From contig JAIVGW010000254.1 in the NCBI GenBank assembly GCA_020201415.1, positions 1 through 8,476 of the forward strand: a DNA stretch of 8,476 bases, read 5' to 3'. Source of the stretch: Lentisphaerota bacterium (GTDB lineage: Bacteria; Verrucomicrobiota; Kiritimatiellia; JAAZAB01). Shown piece by piece: positions 1 to 6,705 of the stretch; the first letter of the stretch is position 1, and each line of letters begins with the position of its first letter. A model generated the notes under the pieces. That model was given only the letters and a program-made list of their open reading frames with translations, was not told the DNA's origin and ran no database searches. The position numbers were made by a program, and so were the translations under genes.

Positions 1-2
1 AC

Positions 3-59
3 CAATTACTGCCTTGCGCCTTCCGCTTGCAACGCAGTCCTTCCGGTGGCCCGCCATGA
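3..59 (+). CDS. Possible 3' tail of an upstream gene (partial)
   Basis: The frame starting at base 3 is open from the window edge and ends at TGA 57-59. That stop overlaps the likely ATG of the next gene (56-58) as ATGA, an arrangement typical of translationally coupled genes in one operon. Only 18 residues are visible (ending in SGGPP), too few to assign a family. The nucleotidyltransferase frame is also open through this stretch, so the region could instead be its N-terminal extension or plain leader sequence. The overlap is what I see; that a gene really ends here is inference. Confidence 0.3.
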   Translation, partial: QLLPCAFRLQRSPSGGPP

Positions 60-1423
60 CCGAACTCGACCCACTTCAACTGCAACGCGGCGCCCGCCGG
101 GTCGCCGAGTTGCTGCAACAGGCGGGCCATGAAGCTGTCTGGGCCGGCGGCTGCGTGCGGGATATGCTCATGGGCCGGACCCCCAAGGATTACGACATCG
201 CCACCAACGCCACCCCCGACCAGGTATTGCGGATCTTTCCGCGCGGGCTGGCGGTCGGCAAAGCCTTCGGGGTAATCCGCGCACCCTGGCACGGCCACTA
301 TTACGAAGTAGCCACCTTCCGCAAGGATTTCACCTATCGCGACGGCCGGCGGCCGGAGCAGGTGGCGTTCACCGACGCCGCCACCGATGCCCAGCGGCGC
401 GATTTCACCGTCAACGCCATGTTTTACGACCCGCTGCAGGATAAATTATCCGACTATGTGCATGGCCAGGCCGATCTGCGGGCACGCCTGATCAGAGCCG
501 TGGGCGACCCGGCGGCCAGATTCGAGGAAGATCACTTACGCATGTTACGCGCCGTGCGTTTCGCCGCCACCCTGGAATTCACAATCGACCCGGCCACCGC
601 TGCCGCCATCCGCCAGAGCGCCCACCGGATTTCCCGCATCAGCGCCGAACGCATTCAGACGGAACTGACCCGCACCTTGCTGGAAGCGCCGCGCCCCGGC
701 GATGCCCTGGTCCTGCTGGCGGAACTGCGGCTGCTGCCCGCCATCCTGCCGGAAGTTGCAGCCATGCAGGGCCAGGCCCAGCCGCCGCAGTTTCACCCGG
801 AGGGCGATGTCTTCACCCACACCGTGCTGATGCTTAACGCCCTGCGCGACCCGACCCGCCAACTGGCCTGGGCCGTATTGCTGCACGATGTCGGCAAGCC
901 ACCCACCTGCCGGGTGGTTGACGGACGGCATCGTTTCAACGGACATGCCGCGGTCGGCGCCCAGTTAGCGGAAGAAATCATGCGCCGGCTGCGCATGTCC
1001 AATGATGATATCCAATCCATCAGCTATGCCATCGGCAATCACATGCGTTTCATGGATGTGCCGCGCATGCGGCGGGCCACCCTGATCCGGCTGGTCAGCG
1101 CCCCCACTTTTCCCATGGAACTCGAACTGCACCGGCTGGATTGCCAGGCCAGCCATGGCGACCTTTCCAACCATGACCTGCTGCAGGACTTCGTGCGCGA
1201 ACGCGCCGCGCAGCCGGACTTGCCGGCGCCCTTGATCACGGGCCACGACATCATGGCCCTGGGCATCACCGACGGACCGGAAATCGGACGCTGGAAACAA
1301 GCCGCTTTCGAAGCCCAGTTGAATAATTATTTTTCAGATCACGCAGCCGGAATGCAATGGTTGCGCACGCACATGGCCGAAAAACCGGCCCAACCGTCAG
1401 ACACACAACAACAGGAGCAATAA
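56..1423 (+). CDS. CCA tRNA nucleotidyltransferase / poly(A) polymerase family protein with HD domain
   Basis: This is a class II nucleotidyltransferase of the family that adds or repairs the 3' CCA end of tRNA; some relatives add only A or CC, or polyadenylate RNA. It acts in the cytoplasm. Counting from the ATG at 56 (455 aa), the nucleotide-binding signature GGCVRD is at residues 31-36 and the metal-binding DYD at 45-47. The RRDFT motif is at about 114-118, followed by the conserved EDxLRxLRAVRFA segment (near 158-171). A metal-dependent HD phosphohydrolase domain follows, with HT at about 255 and the HD pair at 277-278. The C-terminal ITGHDI...GP segment (about 394-410) is typical of the family. 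The frame stays open to the window edge, with a TTG at 14, but ATG 56 gives the normal family N-terminus and a GGTGG lies 7 nt upstream (44-48). The isomerase gene follows after 3 nt, so the two are probably co-transcribed. CCA-adding and poly(A) activity cannot be told apart here. Confidence 0.92.
   Translation: MTELDPLQLQRGARRVAELLQQAGHEAVWAGGCVRDMLMGRTPKDYDIATNATPDQVLRIFPRGLAVGKAFGVIRAPWHGHYYEVATFRKDFTYRDGRRPEQVAFTDAATDAQRRDFTVNAMFYDPLQDKLSDYVHGQADLRARLIRAVGDPAARFEEDHLRMLRAVRFAATLEFTIDPATAAAIRQSAHRISRISAERIQTELTRTLLEAPRPGDALVLLAELRLLPAILPEVAAMQGQAQPPQFHPEGDVFTHTVLMLNALRDPTRQLAWAVLLHDVGKPPTCRVVDGRHRFNGHAAVGAQLAEEIMRRLRMSNDDIQSISYAIGNHMRFMDVPRMRRATLIRLVSAPTFPMELELHRLDCQASHGDLSNHDLLQDFVRERAAQPDLPAPLITGHDIMALGITDGPEIGRWKQAAFEAQLNNYFSDHAAGMQWLRTHMAEKPAQPSDTQQQEQ
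1413..1417 (+). promoter_or_regulatory. Ribosome binding site inside the end of the nucleotidyltransferase gene
   Basis: AGGAG lies 9 nt before the ATG at 1427 and sits within the last codons of the preceding gene. It fixes the start of the isomerase-like gene and supports translational coupling of the pair. Confidence 0.7.
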
Positions 1424-1426
1424 CCA

Positions 1427-2317
1427 ATGAAGCCTGCCGCCCAATTCCGCTACTCTGTCAACACCAACATATTCAAGAACAAGCTGACCTTGCCGGAAAT
1501 TGTCGAAATCTGCCGTCAAGCCGGCGCGGACGGCATTGAATGGGGGCTGGGATCACTGGAAAACGCTCCGGACGAAGCCCGTGAAATGCAAAAACTCACG
1601 CGTGAAGCGGGTTTGGAAGTCATGGGTTTCATTAACGCCGGACAAATGTGGAAAACCGACCTGATCCGGCAATGGTCCGCCGCCGTGGCCGATTGCGGCG
1701 GCGCCACCCTGCGGGTGGCGCACCCGTGGTTTGCCTGGGACTACCAGGAATCGCTGCACCAGCCGGACAACTATATGGAACTGGTGCGCCGCAGCGCGCA
1801 GGCCATACGCAGCCTGGCGGAACTTTCAAAAGAATACCACATCAGATACGTCCTGGAGACTCACAGCGGCAGCGTGGCCGCCGATCCCTGGGCCGTGCGG
1901 CACCTGATGGCGGACATCGATCCGTCCGCCGTGGGCGCGATTTACGATCCGGCCAACACCCTGCTGGAAGGCTTCATCCGGCCGCGCGGCGCCTGTGAAT
2001 TGATGGGGCCGCACCTGGCCTATGTCCATGCCAAAAACCTGATCTTCGTGCCCACCAGTATTCATGCCTCCGTCGATACCCCCAGGCGCCAACACTGGAA
2101 AATGCAACGGACATTCCTGGATCAGGGCATGGTGGACTTTGTCGAGGTGTTTTTCGCCCTGAAGTGCGGCAATTATCAAGGTTGGATTTCACTCGAGGAA
2201 TTCGTGACCACCGATTATGTCCGGGAAATCTCCGAGGGGATTGCCTTCCTGAAGCAATGCGCAGCGGCAGCGCCGGGAGAACCCCAGCCGCCTTTCAAGG
2301 CATTTAACCAATGGTGA
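1427..2317 (+). CDS. Sugar phosphate isomerase/epimerase-like TIM-barrel protein
   Basis: This 296-residue protein belongs to the xylose-isomerase-like TIM barrel superfamily (AP endonuclease family 2 fold), whose members isomerise or epimerise sugars, sugar phosphates or inositol derivatives using a divalent metal. The start region has GADGIEWG (33-40). The expected ligands occur in order at barrel strand ends: E144 in LETH, D174 in YDPAN, H201 in YVHAKN and E257 or E258 in SLEEF. There is no signal peptide or membrane segment, so it is cytoplasmic. Length and motifs look intact. The gene starts 3 nt after the nucleotidyltransferase stop with a good Shine-Dalgarno. The substrate cannot be read from the sequence. 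A carbohydrate role agrees with the sulfatase and dehydrogenase genes beyond the phosphatase, but those are in a different transcription unit. Confidence 0.85.
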   Translation: MKPAAQFRYSVNTNIFKNKLTLPEIVEICRQAGADGIEWGLGSLENAPDEAREMQKLTREAGLEVMGFINAGQMWKTDLIRQWSAAVADCGGATLRVAHPWFAWDYQESLHQPDNYMELVRRSAQAIRSLAELSKEYHIRYVLETHSGSVAADPWAVRHLMADIDPSAVGAIYDPANTLLEGFIRPRGACELMGPHLAYVHAKNLIFVPTSIHASVDTPRRQHWKMQRTFLDQGMVDFVEVFFALKCGNYQGWISLEEFVTTDYVREISEGIAFLKQCAAAAPGEPQPPFKAFNQW

Positions 2318-2350
2318 CGGGGATTCCACGCTCCCGCCCCGGACCGGCAT

Positions 2351-2393
2351 TTAAATAAAATAGGGCGCCCCCGTCCCCTGCTCAGGACGGGGG
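2351..2393 (-). terminator. Terminator-like hairpin overlapping the phosphatase stop codon
   Basis: A perfect 9-bp inverted repeat, CCCCCGTCC (2368-2376) and GGACGGGGG (2385-2393), encloses an 8-nt loop. Read on the minus strand, the 5' arm is the last coding triplets of the phosphatase gene, the loop begins with its TGA, and the 3' arm is followed by CGCCCTATTTTATTT. The T-rich run starts about 6 nt after the stem, which is looser than a classical intrinsic terminator. The plus-strand side has no T run, so it probably serves the minus-strand gene, though the stem could also slow the converging transcript. Confidence 0.5.
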
Positions 2394-5057
2394 TTGGAAC
2401 CGCAAGGCCAGCAGTGTTACATCATCAAACTGCTCGCAACCGGCCTGATGACTGAAGACCGCCGCGCGCACCTCCGCCACCAGGTCGCGCGGCGCGACTG
2501 CCGCATGCGCGCCGGCCAGTTCAAGCAGAGCCTGATCGCCGAACATCCGCTGGGAGCGGTCCTGGGCTTCCGTCACGCCATCGGTATAAAGCAGCAGGGT
2601 ATCACCATCCGCCAGTTCAATGACGCCGTCCCGGTATGCCGCATCCTCCCGCACACCTACGGCCATGTTGCGGACATGCCCGCCGGTTTCCAACCAACGC
2701 GCCCCGGCGGCCCCCAGATGCAGGGGCGGCGGATGCCCGGCATTGCAAAAGACCACTTTCCCCGTCCGCACATTGCACACCAGATAAAACATGGTGACAA
2801 ACATCATCGAGGGATTATCTACCGCCAGCAGGCGGTTCACCTCGGCAATCACCGCCGAAGCGGCTGGGCAGCCGCGCGACAAGCTGCGCAGCAGGGTGCG
2901 CACACTCATCAGGAACAGGCCCGCGGGCACGCCCTTGCCGGCCACATCCGCCACCACCACGGCAAAATGTTCGTCATCCACCTTGAAAAAATCAAAGAAA
3001 TCACCGCCGACTTCACGCGCCGGCTCCATGTCACCTACAATTTCCAGCGATTCCACGCCGGCATAGGGCGGGAAAACCGTGGGCAACATCCCCAACTGCA
3101 TGTCACGGGCAAACCGCAGCTCGGTCTGGATCCGTTCGCGCTCCGAGGCCGCCCGCGCCAGATCTTCGGTATATTGACGTAAACGCACGACCATGCGGTT
3201 GAACGCCTCCGCCAGCTTGCCCAGCTCATCCCGTGAACGCAGCGCGATGCGATGACTGAAATCACCGGTGCTGATCCGTTCGGTGGCCAGCATCAGGCGC
3301 CGGATCGGCCTGGTGAAGAGGAAGGAAAATATCATGATCAAACCCAACATCAACAGACCGATCAAACCAACAAACCATAATACGCGGCGGGCCGCTGCAC
3401 GGTCCGCGCGGTACATGGCTTCGGTCGGGCGGTAGAGTTCCAGGATGTAGCGCACCGTTCCCTCCTCATCCGTAATCGGGGTGATGTAACTCAACCATTC
3501 CCCCTGGTCATCCTGAAACACGGCGTAGCGCACCACGCGCTTATCCAGCACCTCCCGGAATACCGCACGGTCATCGGTGATGATGAAGGGCTCAAAGATC
3601 GGTCCGCGCCAGACATTGATCCCGAAAAAAAACTGGTCCTGGACAATTTTATGAAAAATCCATTTCGGGGTGTGCGGCACCTGCGACGCATCGACCAGGC
3701 GGCTGACTGCGGCATGAATGCGCTCATAGGCGGCGCTGTTGCGGTCTTCCGGACGTTGAATGGCGGCCAGATCTTCCGGCGCGACCGTGCTCAGGATAAC
3801 ATGCGCCAGGTTGGCCATGCGCAACAGCGATTCCTCCTGCTTGTCGGCGCGCATGATCTGGCGCACCAGGTAGCCAACCATCAGATTGCCCGCCAAGGCC
3901 ACCGGCAAGAACAGCAACGATAACTTTACGAACAACGGCATCCGTAGACGATGCACCAGGCGTCGCAGACGCGCCAGCAACCACCACAACACCACCACTG
4001 CCAGCATGACTCCCAGACAATGCAGCCAATTGCGCAGACGACTGCCGGAATAATACTGCACAACGCGAAAAGTCGCGCCGGGAACTACCAGACAGCGATT
4101 GACCAGATCAAAAGCGCACAGCCCCAGCAGCGGATGCTCGAACAGACTGCCGATCATGATGTCATCATGGGCATAGCCTGCCGCCCGGGGATTCAGGACC
4201 CGCACCCTGCGCCCCCGGTCGTCATACTGCACCCAGGTACGATTACCCGTGCTGGCCACCGTCAACAACGGCGGACGGCCGGGCTCTTCCGGAGCAAAGG
4301 TCAGGTTGTCCGGCGCCAGCAAAGAACCGGGATCCGGACCGACCCGTCCGAACTCCCGCACCCGGCGGCCTTCGGCGCAATATTCCACGATCTTGCCGGA
4401 GGAACCGCAGGCCAGATATATCCGGCCATCCGCCCCGACCTGTATGGAATTCCAGGCGGCCAAGGCATCATTGCGTTCGCCCAATTCACGCAACGGCGCC
4501 ACGGGATGATCAGTCACCTGCGCCGTCGCGCCGGACGGCAGCACCCAGATATTGAAATTATCAGCGCAGGTATTAAGAAAATAATGGTCGCCATTAGGCC
4601 CGGCGGCATAGCGCATCTCCGGGTAGTTGCTGGCATCCGTCCATAAGACCGTCAACAAATCCCGCGGCGGGCTGACACCGCCGGGTTCATGGATGCGGAA
4701 TCGATAACCGCGAAACATACTGTTCTCGCGATCGTAAATATAACTTTGAGTTACCAGTTGGCCGGGCGGGCCCGGATACAACTTGCGCACCATGTAATAA
4801 TAATCAGCCTCATCCGGCTCGATCCGTTCCTCCCGCAGCAGGCGCAGGGGGGGCGCCTTGCCGGAACAGGATAACTCCAGCAGCCGATTGCCGTCCCTTT
4901 CCAGGACATACAGCTTCTCGCCGATCACGGTATAGGCCACGGGATTGACAAATTCCCGACCGCTGCGCCGACTGCAATACAGCCCTGAAACCGCCGCCAA
5001 GGCCAGGGCCAGCAGGAGCGATCTAATCCAAAATATACGCGTGAAAGACCTGATCAT
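2382..5057 (-). CDS. Multi-pass membrane SpoIIE-type (PP2C) serine phosphatase with propeller, Cache-like sensor and HAMP
   Basis: This 891-residue transmembrane signalling protein has a C-terminal PP2C-like SpoIIE domain, the type that dephosphorylates anti-sigma-factor antagonists in partner-switching pathways. I read the order as: a basic N-terminus and TM1 (about 12-27); an extracytoplasmic NHL-like beta-propeller (about 37-340) with blade-like repeats near 46-74, 155-185, 210-237 and 261-288; TM2 (344-364); a short basic cytoplasmic loop; TM3 (375-398); a second extracytoplasmic Cache-like domain (about 399-557, with a GEWLSYITPI strand at 519-528); TM4 (558-581); HAMP (about 582-632); coiled coil (about 625-655); and the phosphatase (about 670-888). 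Metal-binding acidic residues are present: D686 in GGDFFDFF, D704 in DVAGKG, D826 in YTDGVTEA and D878-D879. The topology is self-consistent, with both sensors outside and the catalytic domain inside. The start ATG (5055-5057) has a weak GGTGA 9 nt upstream. No partner kinase or STAS protein lies in the window. Confidence 0.9.
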   Translation of the reverse strand: MIRSFTRIFWIRSLLLALALAAVSGLYCSRRSGREFVNPVAYTVIGEKLYVLERDGNRLLELSCSGKAPPLRLLREERIEPDEADYYYMVRKLYPGPPGQLVTQSYIYDRENSMFRGYRFRIHEPGGVSPPRDLLTVLWTDASNYPEMRYAAGPNGDHYFLNTCADNFNIWVLPSGATAQVTDHPVAPLRELGERNDALAAWNSIQVGADGRIYLACGSSGKIVEYCAEGRRVREFGRVGPDPGSLLAPDNLTFAPEEPGRPPLLTVASTGNRTWVQYDDRGRRVRVLNPRAAGYAHDDIMIGSLFEHPLLGLCAFDLVNRCLVVPGATFRVVQYYSGSRLRNWLHCLGVMLAVVVLWWLLARLRRLVHRLRMPLFVKLSLLFLPVALAGNLMVGYLVRQIMRADKQEESLLRMANLAHVILSTVAPEDLAAIQRPEDRNSAAYERIHAAVSRLVDASQVPHTPKWIFHKIVQDQFFFGINVWRGPIFEPFIITDDRAVFREVLDKRVVRYAVFQDDQGEWLSYITPITDEEGTVRYILELYRPTEAMYRADRAAARRVLWFVGLIGLLMLGLIMIFSFLFTRPIRRLMLATERISTGDFSHRIALRSRDELGKLAEAFNRMVVRLRQYTEDLARAASERERIQTELRFARDMQLGMLPTVFPPYAGVESLEIVGDMEPAREVGGDFFDFFKVDDEHFAVVVADVAGKGVPAGLFLMSVRTLLRSLSRGCPAASAVIAEVNRLLAVDNPSMMFVTMFYLVCNVRTGKVVFCNAGHPPPLHLGAAGARWLETGGHVRNMAVGVREDAAYRDGVIELADGDTLLLYTDGVTEAQDRSQRMFGDQALLELAGAHAAVAPRDLVAEVRAAVFSHQAGCEQFDDVTLLALRFQPPS

Positions 5058-5103
5058 GCGTGATCGTCACCAATGGTTAAGCGCATCTCCCGTAACTTTG
5101 TGC

Positions 5104-5133
5104 AATATAACGCGCCCCAGCGGGTGACGGCAA
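5104..5133 (-). promoter_or_regulatory. Candidate sigma-70-like promoter for the phosphatase gene
   Basis: On the minus strand, TTGCCG (5128-5133) lies 18 nt upstream of TATATT (5104-5109), matching the -35 and -10 consensus at 4 of 6 and 5 of 6 positions. Transcription would begin near 5097, giving a leader of about 40 nt before the ATG at 5057. The call rests on motif matching alone. Confidence 0.4.
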
Positions 5134-5153
5134 GCGGAAACATGGCTAAGGCA

Positions 5154-5185
5154 TAAAATATGACTTGCTTAAAATATGGCATTTT
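5154..5185. promoter_or_regulatory. AT-rich direct and inverted repeat block upstream of the sulfatase
   Basis: Two copies of TAAAATATGRC lie in direct orientation 16 bp apart (5154-5164 with GAC, 5170-5180 with GGC). The second copy overlaps a perfect inverted repeat, AAAAT-ATGGC-ATTTT (5171-5185), and the first overlaps CATA-AAA-TATG (5152-5162). The block sits in the divergent region about 50-80 nt before the sulfatase ATG and is much richer in AT than the flanking genes. It could be an operator or an activator site for the sulfatase unit; no regulator gene is present to confirm this. The rest of the 176-bp gap (5058-5233) shows no open gene or RNA structure that I can defend. Confidence 0.3.
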
Positions 5186-5233
5186 GTTTGACTTCATTTA
5201 AATAAAAACCCTGCAACTAGGAATGCCTTCATC

Positions 5234-6694
5234 ATGAGTAACACCGATCGCAAAACCAATATATTGTTCATCACCACCGACCAGCAGCACTGGCAGGCCA
5301 TGGGCTATCTCAATCCCGAGGTTCAGACCCCTAATCTCGACCGCCTGGTGCGCGGCGGCACGACTTTTCACCGCGCCTATACCGTCAACCCCACCTGCAC
5401 ACCCACCCGCGCAAGCTGGATCACCGGACTTTACCCCAGCCAGCACGGCGCCTATTCCCTCGGCACCAAGCTCATGGAAAACGTGCCCACTGTGGGCGAC
5501 ATCTTCCGCAAGCACGGATACCGCACGGCGCTGATCGGCAAGGCCCATTTCCAACCCCTGAAATCTACCCCGGAATACCCTTCCCTGGAATCCTATCCGA
5601 TCATGCATGATCTGGATTTCTGGCGCAAGTTCACCGGCCCGTTCTACGGATTCGAACGCGCTGAACTCGCGCGCAACCATACCCATGAAGCCCACATCGG
5701 CCAGCATTACGCCCTGTGGCTGGAAGAACGCGCGCCCGGCAAGTGGCGCGATTATTTCGCGCCAACGCCGGAACACATTTCCGAGCATCCGGATTTCCCC
5801 CGCTCCCGGCGCCCCCAACAGAAACCACCCCCGCATACCTGGGACATTCCCGAGGAATTGCATTACAACACCTGGATCGCCGAACGCACCAATGCGCTGA
5901 TGTCGGAATATGCCGGCAAAAACGAAAACTTTTTCCTCTGGGCCAGTTTTCTGGATCCGCACCCCCCTTATATGATTCAGACCAAACCGGACTTCGAGGA
6001 TTTCCTGGAACCCGACGGGCATGGTCTGCATGGCTCGGGCAGTCATCTGCGTTCACACGAATTGAAGGCCCGCAACATCGCCACCATGTATGGCATGATA
6101 ACGATGATGGACAAGTATATCGGTAAAATCCTGGACCAGCTCGACCATTTGGGCCTGACGGAAAACACGGTCGTGTGTTTCACCACCGATCATGGCGATT
6201 TCCTCGGTCAGCATGGTCTGGTGGCCAAGGCCATCCATCATTACGAAGACCTGCTGCGCGTGCCCCTGGTCGTCAGCCAGCCGGGAACGATACCCGCCGG
6301 ACGCGTCTCCGACTCCCTGCAATCCACGGTCGATCTGGCGCAAACCTTCCTCAGCCTGGCGGGACTGCCGCTGCCGCGCACCATGGCCGGCGTGGACCAA
6401 AACAAAGTTTGGACCGGACAGGCTGACACACTGCGCGACCACGTGCTCGTGGAAAACCAGCACCAGCCCACCACGATGAACATGCGCACGTTCATCAACC
6501 AGCGCTACAAGCTGACAGTGCATTTCAACCGCGATTACGGCGAGCTGTACGACCTGGAACAGGATCCGGGCGAATATGTCAATCTCTGGAACGACCCGGC
6601 CCAGGCCGGTCTCAAGAGCAATCTGCTGCTTGAATTTATGTATGCGGAAATGGCACGGACACCTTTGCCCATGCCCAGAATCACCAGCGCCTGA
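5234..6694 (+). CDS. Type I (formylglycine-dependent) sulfatase, predicted cytoplasmic
   Basis: This 486-residue enzyme of the alkaline-phosphatase-like sulfatase family hydrolyses sulfate esters. The signature PTCTPTRASWITG (53-65) contains C55, which must be oxidised to formylglycine by a maturase (anaerobic radical-SAM type or FGE) encoded elsewhere. Other active-site landmarks are present: D16 in TTDQQH, K103 and H105 in IGKAHF, the DPHPPY segment (241-246), D319-H320 in TTDHGDFLGQHG and K332. The C-terminal ELYDLEQDPGEYVNL (437-451) is typical. There is no hydrophobic signal peptide at the N-terminus (MSNTDRKTN), unlike many secreted polysaccharide sulfatases, so it should act on small or imported sulfated substrates. 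The ATG at 5234 has AGGA (5219-5222) 11 nt upstream. The stop overlaps the Shine-Dalgarno of the dehydrogenase gene, so the two are coupled. The substrate (sulfated sugar, choline sulfate or other) cannot be assigned. Confidence 0.93.
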   Translation: MSNTDRKTNILFITTDQQHWQAMGYLNPEVQTPNLDRLVRGGTTFHRAYTVNPTCTPTRASWITGLYPSQHGAYSLGTKLMENVPTVGDIFRKHGYRTALIGKAHFQPLKSTPEYPSLESYPIMHDLDFWRKFTGPFYGFERAELARNHTHEAHIGQHYALWLEERAPGKWRDYFAPTPEHISEHPDFPRSRRPQQKPPPHTWDIPEELHYNTWIAERTNALMSEYAGKNENFFLWASFLDPHPPYMIQTKPDFEDFLEPDGHGLHGSGSHLRSHELKARNIATMYGMITMMDKYIGKILDQLDHLGLTENTVVCFTTDHGDFLGQHGLVAKAIHHYEDLLRVPLVVSQPGTIPAGRVSDSLQSTVDLAQTFLSLAGLPLPRTMAGVDQNKVWTGQADTLRDHVLVENQHQPTTMNMRTFINQRYKLTVHFNRDYGELYDLEQDPGEYVNLWNDPAQAGLKSNLLLEFMYAEMARTPLPMPRITSA

Positions 6695-6698
6695 GGAG
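6693..6698 (+). promoter_or_regulatory. Shine-Dalgarno overlapping the sulfatase stop codon
   Basis: GAGGAG shares its first bases with the sulfatase TGA (6692-6694) and lies 7 nt before the ATG at 6706. It selects 6706 over the out-of-frame ATG at 6701, which reads into a stop after six codons. Confidence 0.75.
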
Positions 6699-6705
6699 TC
6701 ATGCC

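Noticed and set aside
2394..3182. A 262-codon plus-strand frame opposite the phosphatase catalytic domain, and a similar 231-codon frame at 3951-4646
   Set aside because: Both are shadows of the minus-strand phosphatase, whose domains are unmistakable. Their translations are low-complexity and rich in His, Arg and Gln.
4974..5057. Possible lipoprotein signal (GLYC, Cys28) at the phosphatase N-terminus
   Set aside because: Tyrosine at the -1 position does not fit the lipobox, and the segment is better explained as an uncleaved first membrane helix.
5198..6046. A 282-codon open frame on the minus strand, antisense to the sulfatase
   Set aside because: It lies almost wholly opposite a gene with clear catalytic motifs, its translation resembles no known family, and long antisense frames are common in GC-rich coding DNA.
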